Below, piece after piece: positions 37,180 to 46,601 of a stretch of 64,000 nt of DNA. Both the position numbers and the translations under genes were made by a program. The notes under the pieces are model-generated. The model searched no databases, was not told the origin of the DNA, and saw only the letters and a program-made list of their open reading frames with translations. The stretch's first letter is position 1. Every line of letters begins with the position of its first letter. Location: positions 62,001 through 126,000 of the forward strand of contig CALHBJ010000013.1 of assembly GCA_937930845.1 (NCBI GenBank), given 5' to 3'. The DNA is from an uncultured Rhizobiaceae group bacterium (GTDB lineage Bacteria; Pseudomonadota; Alphaproteobacteria; Rhizobiales; Rhizobiaceae).

Positions 37180-39981
37180 ATGGATCCGAACACAATTCCC
37201 AATCTGCCCCCTGCTCCCGATGGCTTTGACATGTGCCATGCGGGACAACGCCTTGCCCAGATCACCGCCGGGATAGACCTCGACACCCGCGCTGAAGGGT
37301 TTGAACAGGTATTTGGCCCCTCTTTGGAGGTGGAAACGCCCGCCGCTTTTGCCAATGGACTTGCAGAAGCCAAGGCGATTGTCGCCAGTGTCTATATCAA
37401 GGCGCTGCGTGGGCCGATTGAACAAGACTATGAAAATAGCGAGAAACTGGGTCGGTTCTGGTCTGCATTTGCAGACTGGTCGATCAATCGTGCCCTTGAA
37501 TTCGCTTATCAAATGCCGTTGGTGTCGCGCCACCTGGCGGCTGACATGCCCAAATCGCCAGCTGAGAGCGGGTTATTTGTTTTTGGCCTTGGCAAGCTTG
37601 GCGGGTGCGACCTCAATTATTCCAGCGATGTGGATCTCGTAGCATATTTCGACCCTGACCGCTTTCATGTGCGGTCCGATGCTGGGCGCACAGATGTTGC
37701 CAATCGCATTATGAAAAACCTCACCCAATTGCTCACCGGCAGCCATGGTCAGCGCGTTTGGCGGGTGGATTGGCGATTGCGGCCAGACCCTTCCGTTACA
37801 GGACTGGCCATGTCCTCCCATGCCGGGCTGGATTTTCACTTCTTTCATGCCGCCCCCTGGCGCAGGCTGGCCATGATGAAAGCCCGACCGGTTGCGGGCG
37901 ACATTGGTGCGGGCCAACAATTCCTGGACGAACTGAGTCCGTTCCTGTGGCGCAAGACACTGGACTTTCGCGCCATTGAAGAACTTGGTGGCATCAAGCA
38001 ACGCATTCGCTCTGAGCATCCGGATCTCGAAGAACAACGCATGAGTGATGTGCCGCTGGGCACTTTGGCCGGTTTCCACGTCAAACTGGGTGCCGGTGGC
38101 ATTCGTGAGATCGAATTCATCGTCAATGGATTGCAGCTTGTTTGGGCCGGACGCCAACCCTCCCTGCGCACCCCGCATACATTGACGGCCCTGCGCACAT
38201 TGGCTCAACTTGGCCATATGGACAGCGCCGAGGCCACGGCGCTGGAACAGGGCTATGTGACATTGCGCGGACTGGAAAATCGCCTGCAGGCGTTAAATGA
38301 TGGCCACGTACATACTCTTCCCACAAAAGAATATTCCGATTTATCTTCATGGAGTTATATCGAATATCTATATGATGACATTAATCCAGATATCCTGGCA
38401 TCACATTTTGCCAAGTTTAGAGAACTCATACATGAACGCTTCTCTATTCAGTTCGGCACACCGCTTGACGAGCCCGGCGCAGACAAGGCCAAGGAAAATG
38501 CGCCGCGTGTCGAACATAAATTGTCAGACCAGCAACAGGCGATTGTCGACAATTGGCTTGAGGGATTTACCAATCTTGGCTTGCCACGCGAAATAGCCCC
38601 ACGCATGGGGGCCCTCTCCCGCGCGCTGATTGACCTTGTCAATGAATCCGATACGCCGGAAATCACAATCGACAAAGCCCAGTCCTATTTCCGTTCCCTG
38701 CCCCCCGGCGGTCAATATCTGCGCCTTCTGGCCGAACACCCCCAATTGGCACGTGATATTCTAAAACCGCTGACCGAAGACGGTGCCATGGCGCGCCTGT
38801 TGCTCCATTCTCCCCATGTGGTTGATCTGTTGATCGAACAACGGGGACACGCAGAAACCAGCCCACAGGAACGGGCTGATCTTGGTGCTTTTGCCAGTGC
38901 CCAGCGCGACGAAGAGGCCCAATTGGAGGCGATGCGGGCCCATGTGAATGAAATGCTGTATCTGGCTTATTTGCGCCTGTGGCGCGGCGAGATAGATGCA
39001 GCGCAGGCGCGCACATTGCTCACCACGCTTGCGATTGAGGCGCTGGAGAAAACCAAGGCCCTGGTTTTGGCCATGGGCAATAAGGATGGCGGTGTGGAAA
39101 CGGCTGATGTTTCCATAGCGGGGTTCGGCAAGCTAGGTTCTGCTGGCATGTTGCCTGAATCTGACCTTGACCTTGTTTTCCTGGCCCATGGGCCGGAAAG
39201 CCTGGAACTTGAGGATGTGGAAGCCGCCCACAAATTCGCAACCCGGCTGAAGACGGCCTTAAACGCCAATATGCGCGGCGGGCGCATTTATGAAGTGGAC
39301 ACGCGCTTGCGGCCATCGGGTGCTTCGGGCGCGCCGACCATTCGCCTGGCCACATTTGAAAACCACCAATTGCAACGCGCCAAAACCTGGGAACACATTG
39401 CCCTTGTTGCCGCCAGAGCGGTTGTTGCGCCGCGATTTGCCAGCGATGCCTTTGAAGGCGTCCGTGCCATGGCGATTACCAAACCCCGGGATTTGCAGCA
39501 ATTGCACGATGATGGCCATTCAATGCTGTTGCAGTTGCGTGAGCACCGCATTGCCCGCCCCGCCAAGGGCACAATATCAATCAAACTGGTGCCGGGCGGT
39601 CTTATGGAAGCCGAATATCTGATTTCATTTCTGGCGATCAAACATGCCCCCGGCACGCCCAAACTGGTTGATATTGCCTATGACGATATTGCCAAAACGC
39701 TGGAAGCTACCTGCCCGGAACTGGCGGGGCTGGACACGGCATTCAACACATTGCGCGATGCCCACATGTATGGGCGGCTGTTTGGGATTGAAGGCAAGTC
39801 CGCCTCTGCCTGGAATGTGGTGGCCAAGGCGCTTGATACCTCACCTGAAAAGCTGGCGTCCAACCTGAGCGACGCCACAAGCCTCATTGAGGCACTCGTT
39901 CAACAGGAGATCATCAAACCGTCGCACCTCACCAAGAAAAAGGCCGCGAAATACCGGGAAGAACCCGTGCGCTGGCTGTAA
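37180..39981 (+). CDS. glnE: Glutamine synthetase adenylyltransferase/deadenylylase
   Basis: A bifunctional enzyme of 933 residues that adds or removes AMP on glutamine synthetase in response to PII and glutamine, controlling nitrogen assimilation. The two nucleotidyltransferase domains are visible: the first at GLGKLGGCDLNYSSDVDLV (about residue 133) and the second at GFGKLGSAGMLPESDLDLVF (about 648), each with the metal-binding Asp pair. The helical regulatory linker lies between. The length is normal or slightly short. A stretch of lower GC occurs around 38310-38440. It is monocistronic here, with its promoter between the peptide hairpin and 37180. Confidence 0.96.
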   Translation: MDPNTIPNLPPAPDGFDMCHAGQRLAQITAGIDLDTRAEGFEQVFGPSLEVETPAAFANGLAEAKAIVASVYIKALRGPIEQDYENSEKLGRFWSAFADWSINRALEFAYQMPLVSRHLAADMPKSPAESGLFVFGLGKLGGCDLNYSSDVDLVAYFDPDRFHVRSDAGRTDVANRIMKNLTQLLTGSHGQRVWRVDWRLRPDPSVTGLAMSSHAGLDFHFFHAAPWRRLAMMKARPVAGDIGAGQQFLDELSPFLWRKTLDFRAIEELGGIKQRIRSEHPDLEEQRMSDVPLGTLAGFHVKLGAGGIREIEFIVNGLQLVWAGRQPSLRTPHTLTALRTLAQLGHMDSAEATALEQGYVTLRGLENRLQALNDGHVHTLPTKEYSDLSSWSYIEYLYDDINPDILASHFAKFRELIHERFSIQFGTPLDEPGADKAKENAPRVEHKLSDQQQAIVDNWLEGFTNLGLPREIAPRMGALSRALIDLVNESDTPEITIDKAQSYFRSLPPGGQYLRLLAEHPQLARDILKPLTEDGAMARLLLHSPHVVDLLIEQRGHAETSPQERADLGAFASAQRDEEAQLEAMRAHVNEMLYLAYLRLWRGEIDAAQARTLLTTLAIEALEKTKALVLAMGNKDGGVETADVSIAGFGKLGSAGMLPESDLDLVFLAHGPESLELEDVEAAHKFATRLKTALNANMRGGRIYEVDTRLRPSGASGAPTIRLATFENHQLQRAKTWEHIALVAARAVVAPRFASDAFEGVRAMAITKPRDLQQLHDDGHSMLLQLREHRIARPAKGTISIKLVPGGLMEAEYLISFLAIKHAPGTPKLVDIAYDDIAKTLEATCPELAGLDTAFNTLRDAHMYGRLFGIEGKSASAWNVVAKALDTSPEKLASNLSDATSLIEALVQQEIIKPSHLTKKKAAKYREEPVRWL

Positions 39982-40040
39982 GGCCGCCTAGATTGCAAGA
40001 TACAATGTTCGTTTGAAAGCGCATGTGATTGGATAATATA

Positions 40041-41114
40041 ATGAAAAGGCGGGACATCTTGAAAGCTGGCACCGCTTTGGGCTTGTGTGGCTGGATGAAC
40101 AAATCACCACTGGCGAAGGAGCACTCCGAACTCTGGGTGCCACCGGAAGAAGACGCTCATGAACTCACCTTCATGCAATGGCCGGTAAATGGCCGGGTTC
40201 ATCCCGACCAGACATTCCTTCACATGTTGCAGCAGACGATTGCGGACATTGCGAACTCCATCGCTGAGTTTGAACCGGTTGTGCTGCTTGCGGACGAACG
40301 AGACCATAAACGCGCGCTCCAAATGTTGTCGTCCAAAGTCAAGCTTTGGGATGTTCCAACCGAGGATTTATGGTGCCGAGATTCCGGTGCTCTGTTTGCC
40401 AAAACACCAGATAACCGACGGGTTGTCAGCCATATCCAGTTCAATGGTTGGGGGGATAAACAGGTTCACAAGAGAGATGGCTTGATCGCTGGCCTGATCG
40501 CAGAAAGACTCAGCATGGATATGGTCCCAAGTGGGCTGGTCGGCGAGGCTGGCGGTGTTGAACACGATGGCCATGGATTGCTGATGGCCCATGAAAGCTC
40601 ATGGGTAAACAAGAACCGCAATCCGAGCGTTTCGCGCGAAGAAATCGAGCGTCGTCTGTTGAAGGCCTATGGTGCGGAGCGGATGATATGGTCACCGGGC
40701 GTGTGGGGCGAAGACATTACGGATTATCACATTGACAGTCTTGCTCGTTTTACAGGGCCCGGTCGTGCATTGATCAACCTGCCTGACAAGCCGAACAAGA
40801 GCGATCCGTTTCATGTTGCCGCGATAGACACGCATGATCGGCTGCTCGCAGCGAAGCTGGGCGTCGATGTCATTCCGGAACCGACATATCGCCGGGTCAA
40901 GAGCGTTGATTTCGTGGCATCTTATGCGAACTATTATGTCTGCAATGGCGGTGTGATCGCTCCACAGTTTGGAGACAAAGACACCGATGCCATCGCGGTC
41001 AACGCAGTTGAAAAACACTTCCCCGAACGAGAAGTTGTGACGCTCAACGTGGACGTTCTTTGCGAGATCGGTGGTGGCATCCACTGCGCAACGCAGCAAT
41101 TGCCGGCGGCATGA
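40041..41114 (+). CDS. Agmatine deiminase-family protein with Tat-like signal
   Basis: 357 residues of the porphyromonas-type deiminase/agmatine deiminase (PPAD) family. Catalytic residues: EDLWCRDSGALF (Asp), EAGGVEHDGHG, HIDSLARF (HxD) and GGGIHCATQQLP (nucleophile Cys near the end). The start at ATG 40041 gives MKRRDILKAGTALGLCGWM: a twin-arginine-type motif and a short hydrophobic stretch, so export by Tat is possible; cytoplasmic agmatine deiminases lack this. No N-carbamoylputrescine amidase gene is adjacent. The substrate could be agmatine or another guanidino compound. Confidence 0.85.
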   Translation: MKRRDILKAGTALGLCGWMNKSPLAKEHSELWVPPEEDAHELTFMQWPVNGRVHPDQTFLHMLQQTIADIANSIAEFEPVVLLADERDHKRALQMLSSKVKLWDVPTEDLWCRDSGALFAKTPDNRRVVSHIQFNGWGDKQVHKRDGLIAGLIAERLSMDMVPSGLVGEAGGVEHDGHGLLMAHESSWVNKNRNPSVSREEIERRLLKAYGAERMIWSPGVWGEDITDYHIDSLARFTGPGRALINLPDKPNKSDPFHVAAIDTHDRLLAAKLGVDVIPEPTYRRVKSVDFVASYANYYVCNGGVIAPQFGDKDTDAIAVNAVEKHFPEREVVTLNVDVLCEIGGGIHCATQQLPAA

Positions 41115-41451
41115 AGTGGTTGAAGGGAAACGCTGAAACCATTTAGGCAAGTGCCGCAGTGATTACGGCAGTCGCGGCGATTGCAGCACCCATAGGTGTG
41201 AAATACCAATTGGATGGTGCAATCCTATCCTCACCAGACCGCGCTTGTAATGCCGACAAAGACCAAAAATAGTCATGTCGCTGAAAACATAGTGAGAAAT
41301 GATTGCTAATACGCCGGAGGATATTTGAATTGAACTGTCTGCCCGCCATTCGGCGATAAAGGTTCATATCAGCTCGAATTTTCTCTCTAGATAATACTAG
41401 AATACTCATTCAGTCTCAATTCTTAAGTTTGGCTTCGATTATGAGTTATCT
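41115..41451. other. Intergenic region before the STAND NTPase gene
   Basis: 337 bases, AT-richer than the neighbourhood. A minus-strand open frame at 41143-41409 (88 codons, hydrophobic C-terminal end GAAIAATAVITAALA) has no recognised family or ribosome site, and I do not call it. A four-codon mini-ORF (ATG AGT TAT CTG TGA, 41441-41455) overlaps the next gene's GTG start and could couple its translation. No tRNA or attachment site is seen. Confidence 0.35.
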
Positions 41452-43953
41452 GTGATCTTGACATTGCCCTTTGTGAATAGAACTGAAGAACTTGAGTTTT
41501 TTGGAAACGCCCTTCTCGAGGGAAAATCCACGTCCGCACGAGTTCGCGTTTACCACGGAAAATCAGGTGCGGGAAAATCGACGCTATTTCGCGAAATTGC
41601 TAAACGCGCGCAGGGTACTGAATTTGCTTTCGCAAATCCAGTTGTCGGACAACTAGACTTCGACCCTAGAAACCTTCCGGTTGCTGACAAGATGTTGCTT
41701 CGCTTGCGCAACAGCTATGCAAGCAGAGGGGTTGATTTTTCGATATTTGATTTTGCCGTCCTGCTCAATTGGTCGGTAAACTACAACGATGAAGCCGTGC
41801 CGCCTCTCAACGATTCAATGTTGGCCAGAGTTGTCGGAGAAGGGATGGATGATACGGCCGTTGCTCTTGCAAATGAAGGCTTCGAAAATCTGACCAAGGA
41901 GTTATTGAACGGAATTATTGAAGAAGTTCCGCTAGCTAAGTTTTTGTTCAGGCAAGGTCGCAGATGGCTGATACATCGGGCCCGCCTGAGGCTGCTGAGC
42001 GATCTCAAAGAACATATGAATATCTTCCATGAGAGTGACGGAAAAACAAGGAAAGGTGCCCATGAACTTGGTTCCCTTTTGGTGCCTTCGTTTCTTATTG
42101 ATCTCAATCGACATCTCACTGCAAATCCAGATTCTCGTCTTGTGCTTCTGATCGATCATTTTGAAGGTATTTTTTTGGGAGAAGGCGCGCGTGACGCGAC
42201 ATTGCAATCCGCTCATTTAGGTATGGTGAAAGATATTGTGACAGGCATTCCAGATGCCACTGTTTGCCTATTTTGTCGGGAGCTTTCGATATTCAACACT
42301 GACCTCTTCTGGCAAAATCAGGTCAACTACAAATCCAAAATGGTCAGTGGATTAACAAGAGAACATGCTCGAATTGCCATCGAAACCTATATCAACCAGC
42401 ACAAAAAAGGGAAATTGCAACTACCAGTTTCAATTGACGTGTTATTAGATCATTCGGTTGATGGTGGCTCATCAACTAAACCGATTTCATCAGAACGTTT
42501 ACTGGAGGACGTGCACCACATCGATCCGATGAAACTGACTTGGTTGATTGATGGATTGATAAAGGATCCCGAAATTTTCGAACGTGGATTCGGAGAAGTC
42601 AGCGATGAAATCGACAAGTCCCTTCTTTCCAAGGTGGCTGAGCGTCGATTGCAGAACCTCGACAGCTCAGCAGCTTCGATGATCAGGTGTCTCCATTTGC
42701 TTGACGGATTCCCATTGGAGTTTTGGGAACAAGCCGATGTCCGCAACGAATACGGGTTGACGCCAATATTGATACACAATGTCAAGAATCTTTCGATAAC
42801 AGTGATAGAAGATGATCGTCTATTCCTTGACCCCGCGACTCGAAAAGGCATTCGGCAGCTTATGGTGGCCGATGAACTAGATTTTCTGGTCAAACTGACG
42901 CTGGAGGCCTTGGACAAGTATCTGATGCACCTAGCTAACGAAAATCGTTCTGAAGACTATCTTTTTGCTTTTCAAAAGTCGGTTGAGCTTCGAAGAGAAT
43001 ATTTGATGAATGTCGACATCACTTGGGCAGAAACTGCCAGTGACCCCCTTTTTGAAGCAGGTTTATATGATCCCCTTTCTGCGATCTGGACCGGGTTGAT
43101 GAAAGACTTTGGAGTGTCCGAAGACAGACCCTCTCTTGAACTTTCAATGTGCCTTAGTCAGTTAGGCACCTGTAAACGCCGCACAGGACGACACTTGCAG
43201 GCCATCAAGTTATTCGCAAAGGCATTGGTTGGACGAAACGGCGGACCAAGAATGGGTCTCAGGGAAGCACAAATACGCTGCAACTATGGCGAGAGTCTGA
43301 GAGCTCTCGAAAGGTACGATGAGGCGATTGACGCATTGCGCGCTGCAAATGAGTTTGAGAGTGACCGCAGTTACAAACAAACCGAAGTAAAATCTCAAAT
43401 CGTTGCGAATTTGGCTGTCGCGCATCTTGAGGCAGGCGATGCTCAATCTGCACGAGAATGCATAGAAAATGGCCTGCATCTCTTTCGAACTCGCTTAGAT
43501 GACAAATATCCAAATGCTGTATTTCATCAGATACTAGGATCGCTGATGTTTGATGAAGGCGATATCCAAGGGGCACTTGAGCAATATGGAATGTCATTGG
43601 AGTGTTGGAGCGAACGCCCAGCTGAACATAGTGTGGCAACAGCACGCGCATACATGGCTGTTGCACATATTCATTCCAGCCAGAATGCTTGGGCCAAAGC
43701 GCTAGCAAACTATGAATATGCGATAGCTCAATATGAGGCATTCTACGTTGGACCTCATTCAGAGTTAGCCGACGCTTATTTTTGTGCTTCGCAGATGTTG
43801 GATGAAATGGAAGACCCTGAAGCTGTTCTCCGTGGCCAAGCGGCGCTGACAATAGCTGGGGACTTGTTCAATGAAGAGGAAAAAAACATCGAATTCATGG
43901 CCGACCACTTGAAAAAAGTCGAAGAAAAATACAACGATGCAGAAATTAGATAG
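41452..43953 (+). CDS. STAND-type NTPase with C-terminal TPR repeats
   Basis: 833 residues. The N-terminus begins at once with the P-loop module: FVNRTEELEFF then Walker A GKSGAGKST (36-44) and Walker B LVLLIDHFEG (about 230-239). The middle is a helical/winged region; from about residue 560 there are tetratricopeptide-like repeats (for example CLSQLGTCKRRTGRHLQAIK, and later units ending in ALANYEYAIAQYEAF). This is the plan of STAND signalling ATPases, but no N-terminal effector domain exists. The GTG at 41452 is the likely start, with no strong ribosome site. Base composition is more AT-rich than the flanks, hinting at transfer. Confidence 0.7.
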   Translation: MILTLPFVNRTEELEFFGNALLEGKSTSARVRVYHGKSGAGKSTLFREIAKRAQGTEFAFANPVVGQLDFDPRNLPVADKMLLRLRNSYASRGVDFSIFDFAVLLNWSVNYNDEAVPPLNDSMLARVVGEGMDDTAVALANEGFENLTKELLNGIIEEVPLAKFLFRQGRRWLIHRARLRLLSDLKEHMNIFHESDGKTRKGAHELGSLLVPSFLIDLNRHLTANPDSRLVLLIDHFEGIFLGEGARDATLQSAHLGMVKDIVTGIPDATVCLFCRELSIFNTDLFWQNQVNYKSKMVSGLTREHARIAIETYINQHKKGKLQLPVSIDVLLDHSVDGGSSTKPISSERLLEDVHHIDPMKLTWLIDGLIKDPEIFERGFGEVSDEIDKSLLSKVAERRLQNLDSSAASMIRCLHLLDGFPLEFWEQADVRNEYGLTPILIHNVKNLSITVIEDDRLFLDPATRKGIRQLMVADELDFLVKLTLEALDKYLMHLANENRSEDYLFAFQKSVELRREYLMNVDITWAETASDPLFEAGLYDPLSAIWTGLMKDFGVSEDRPSLELSMCLSQLGTCKRRTGRHLQAIKLFAKALVGRNGGPRMGLREAQIRCNYGESLRALERYDEAIDALRAANEFESDRSYKQTEVKSQIVANLAVAHLEAGDAQSARECIENGLHLFRTRLDDKYPNAVFHQILGSLMFDEGDIQGALEQYGMSLECWSERPAEHSVATARAYMAVAHIHSSQNAWAKALANYEYAIAQYEAFYVGPHSELADAYFCASQMLDEMEDPEAVLRGQAALTIAGDLFNEEEKNIEFMADHLKKVEEKYNDAEIR

Positions 43954-43972
43954 ATTGCGTTGAGGAACCGAC

Positions 43973-44497
43973 ATGTACACGAAATTCAGAATTAAGAAAT
44001 TACTTGCCTGTCTTTTTATTATTGGTTCTTTCTCATTTACCAGCATCGATACTCAAGCGGGCGCCCCGCTCATACGTTCTGCTCCTCAAGTCGTTAAACC
44101 CGGTTTATCCATTATATTGGTTGAGTCAGCAGCCAAAGCTCGGGCAATCATCAGACCAATTAATAATGGGGCATCGCAGTGCGCTCGCGTTGCACTCGAT
44201 GAGCGAACGAGTTGTGTTGCTCAAGCACTTAAAAAGGCCGCTCGTGCTGGCAACAACGTAAGATTTGGTAACGGTACCACAGCGCGTGCTATAAGCCGTG
44301 CCGCAAGAGCGATGAGACGTTTGCCAGATGACGGTTCCAAGGCATCTTTTGCACAGGGCCGAATTATTATTGACGACTTGGTCGCTAGAATTGTCAAGCA
44401 CGCAGGAACCCGCAAACCAAGCTATAAGAGACATCAACTTGCAGTCTCAATAGCACTTCCAAAACTGAAGAGACCATTACGTGGCGGAAAAGCCTGA
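43973..44497 (+). CDS. Small secreted basic protein of unknown function
   Basis: 174 residues with a clear signal peptide (MYTKFRIKKLLACLFIIGSF, cleavage after about Ala31 in TQAGA). The mature part is very basic (a Lys/Arg-rich end, LKRPLRGGKA) and has two cysteines, 70 and 81, spaced for a disulfide. I do not recognise a family. It starts 19 bases after the STAND gene on the same strand and shares its AT-rich composition, so they are probably one operon. Confidence 0.6.
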   Translation: MYTKFRIKKLLACLFIIGSFSFTSIDTQAGAPLIRSAPQVVKPGLSIILVESAAKARAIIRPINNGASQCARVALDERTSCVAQALKKAARAGNNVRFGNGTTARAISRAARAMRRLPDDGSKASFAQGRIIIDDLVARIVKHAGTRKPSYKRHQLAVSIALPKLKRPLRGGKA

Positions 44498-44672
44498 TAC
44501 TACGGAACTGAAATCTCTCAAATTGTTCGAATACTTTGGATATAAAAAAGAGACCGACACCAGGTGCTGTGCAGGTGCATGTCGTTTAGTTAACAAAAAT
44601 CCCGAGTGTATCGGCCGCCTTGCCCCACCCCCGTCGTTCAACTCACACTTTCTGAAAGCCCAGTTCCTTTGA
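44481..44672 (+). CDS. Possible small cysteine-rich protein
   Basis: 63 codons from a GTG at 44481 that overlaps the end of the secreted-protein gene by 17 bases. The product is polar with a cysteine cluster (TDTRCCAGACRLVNKNPEC). The start context is a weak GAGA nine bases upstream. It may be the third gene of the islet operon or a chance frame; no family is recognised. Confidence 0.3.
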   Translation: MAEKPDTTELKSLKLFEYFGYKKETDTRCCAGACRLVNKNPECIGRLAPPPSFNSHFLKAQFL

Positions 44673-44716
44673 ATTTGTGCGCTCGGCAGACAGGGAAATT
44701 TACAAGGAACGATCAT

Positions 44717-45646
44717 TTAACCGCGTGTCTTTGTCACCGCATCGTCGTTTAGGGATTCAAACCAGTCTATGGCGATGTCCGCCCAGCCTTTTGGGACACT
44801 GTGACCGCCAGGATGCAGGTTAAACCGTAGGGCGCTGCCTGGCGTGCATCTGGTCCACCACCGCTGCCAATAGGCGGCATTGGTGTCGAATTTATCGGCA
44901 CGCAGTTGAGAGCATCCGTTGACCTTGCGCATGATTTCCAATCCGGCAAACACATCGCCCTGAAATATGCGGCCGCCGCCCAGGGGGCGACCTTCCAGCG
45001 GCACTGTACCATCGCGCCAGCCATGGGTGTGCAACATGCGTATCGGCCCCTTGCAATCATCAGCATTTGGATGGGGCCGCCAAAATGCGCCTCCAACCGG
45101 CACATAGGCACTGGCGACCGTTGGATCCTTGCAGGCAAGATACCAGGTCAGCGATCCGCCTATGGAAAAACCGCCCATCATGATGCGCTGCCGGTCGATG
45201 GAAAAATTCTTCGCCGCATGGTCCAGCACTTCACGGGCAAAAGCCAATTCGTCCCGTTGCTGCTTTCTAAAAGGCAGGAACGACCAGCCCGGCCCAAAGC
45301 GACTGTTGGGACGTTTGAGGCCGCTTGGGGCAATCACGGCATAACCACGCGCCGTAAATGCGTCGACCATTGATGTGTTGCGCATGGCGCGCTGACCAGA
45401 GCCACCTGCCCCGTGAAAATAGAGCAAAGCGGGAATTTTAGCCCCCGGTGCCACAGCTTTTGGCAAACGGATGGCATAGGTTCCAAGCGAGGTTGGACAT
45501 TGGTTTAGGTTTGCGCCACAGGCCTGCTGTGCATGGGCGGATGTGCCCGCCATTGCGACCAATACCCCAAGGGCAGTCAAAGCGACCGTGCCTGATGGGC
45601 AGCTTTTGCGCGCCATATGAAATCGGGAGTTTTCCTGCCTCTTCAC
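44717..45646 (-). CDS. Secreted PHB-depolymerase-like esterase
   Basis: 309 residues from the GTG at 45646, which is six bases after GAGGA; an ATG at 45652 abuts that site. A signal peptide ends near AGTSAHAQQA. The alpha/beta-hydrolase motifs are LLYFHGAGGSG (oxyanion), GGFSIGGSLTW (nucleophile Ser, G-x-S-x-G), an Asp in HGWRDGTVP and a His in NLHPGGHSVP. Similar to the esterase/LpqC family of PHB depolymerase-like proteins; feruloyl esterases are an alternative. The product probably acts outside the cytoplasm. Confidence 0.85.
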   Translation of the reverse strand: MKRQENSRFHMARKSCPSGTVALTALGVLVAMAGTSAHAQQACGANLNQCPTSLGTYAIRLPKAVAPGAKIPALLYFHGAGGSGQRAMRNTSMVDAFTARGYAVIAPSGLKRPNSRFGPGWSFLPFRKQQRDELAFAREVLDHAAKNFSIDRQRIMMGGFSIGGSLTWYLACKDPTVASAYVPVGGAFWRPHPNADDCKGPIRMLHTHGWRDGTVPLEGRPLGGGRIFQGDVFAGLEIMRKVNGCSQLRADKFDTNAAYWQRWWTRCTPGSALRFNLHPGGHSVPKGWADIAIDWFESLNDDAVTKTRG

Positions 45647-45899
45647 GATCATTCCTCAAACCTGCCAATCAATCTAAAAAATGGCAGATTGCCCTGGGGG
45701 AATACAGGGGTGACGTGATCACTTATTCGATGGTTTTGGTGACAGTGAAGATTTCCAACTGGTAAAATTGTGGTCTGGGGCTGAATACATCTTGACTGAA
45801 TCAAGTGACCATGGCGAATTTCCCCAGGCGTAGGATTGGGAGATACGCCGCCGGGACCGGGTGTTTGGACAAACACATTTTGGGGGAGACTTGTCTAGC

Positions 45900-46556
45900 A
45901 TGACGTTGTTGTCGAGTGCTGCATATCTGGTGCACTTTGCCAGCCTGCTATATGTGGTCGCCTTTCTGGTGCGCGACCAATTGGTGCTGCGTCTGCTGGT
46001 GTTGTTGGCGACAGCATTTTACATTTGTTACTATTACTTTGTCCCGGAAAAGCCTCTTTGGGACGCCATTGGCTGGAGCATCGTGCTTGGACTGGCCAAT
46101 TTGTACATTACGGCGCTGATTGTTCTGGAGCGAACAACCTTTTCTCTCTCAGAGGAAGAAAAAGAGCTTTATGAATCCCTCAACACATTGTCACCGGGGG
46201 AATTTCGCAAATTGCTCAAAATATCCACCTGGACCACAACTGAAACAATTCATCAGCTAACAGTTGAGGACAGCCTGCTGGACCATCTCCACTTTGTGTT
46301 GCGTGGCACCATCTATGTGGAAAAGAAGGGCAGTCGCTTCCCTATCCCGCCCAATTGTTTCATTGGCGAAGTGGCTTATTTCCTCAAACAGGAAGCCAGT
46401 GCCAGCGTGTTTTTGGAGCCGGGCGGGCGATATGTTTCTTGGAAACGCAGCGACATTGACGTGCTGGAACGCAAAAACCCGAGCATTCGCATCGCGCTGC
46501 ACGGGTTATTGACTTCAGACATGGCCCGAAAAGTAGCGCTTAGCTCACAGACCTGA
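45900..46556 (+). CDS. Membrane protein with Popeye (cyclic-nucleotide-binding-like) domain
   Basis: 218 residues from the ATG at 45900, which has GGGGGAGA about ten bases upstream. Three hydrophobic helices (about 5-90) precede a soluble domain. That domain aligns with vertebrate Popeye proteins: EDSLLDHLHFVLRGTIYVEKK, CFIGEVAYFL, then GGRYVSWKRSDIDVLERK and LLTSDMARKVALSS. The cAMP-binding motifs DSPE and FQVT of POPDC are not kept (IGEV and ASASVF instead), so ligand binding is doubtful. It diverges from the esterase gene. Confidence 0.75.
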   Translation: MTLLSSAAYLVHFASLLYVVAFLVRDQLVLRLLVLLATAFYICYYYFVPEKPLWDAIGWSIVLGLANLYITALIVLERTTFSLSEEEKELYESLNTLSPGEFRKLLKISTWTTTETIHQLTVEDSLLDHLHFVLRGTIYVEKKGSRFPIPPNCFIGEVAYFLKQEASASVFLEPGGRYVSWKRSDIDVLERKNPSIRIALHGLLTSDMARKVALSSQT

Positions 46557-46601
46557 CGCCGAAGGCGAGCGGAAACCGGCTGTCGCCAAAATCTATCGGG
46601 T

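Noticed and set aside
36889-37533. A 214-codon minus-strand frame over the start of glnE and the peptide gene
   Set aside because: It overlaps the glnE coding sequence, whose family match is strong, and shows no family features of its own.
41143-41409. An 88-codon minus-strand frame in the gap before the STAND gene
   Set aside because: No ribosome site, family match or conservation evidence; only a hydrophobic end made it catch the eye.
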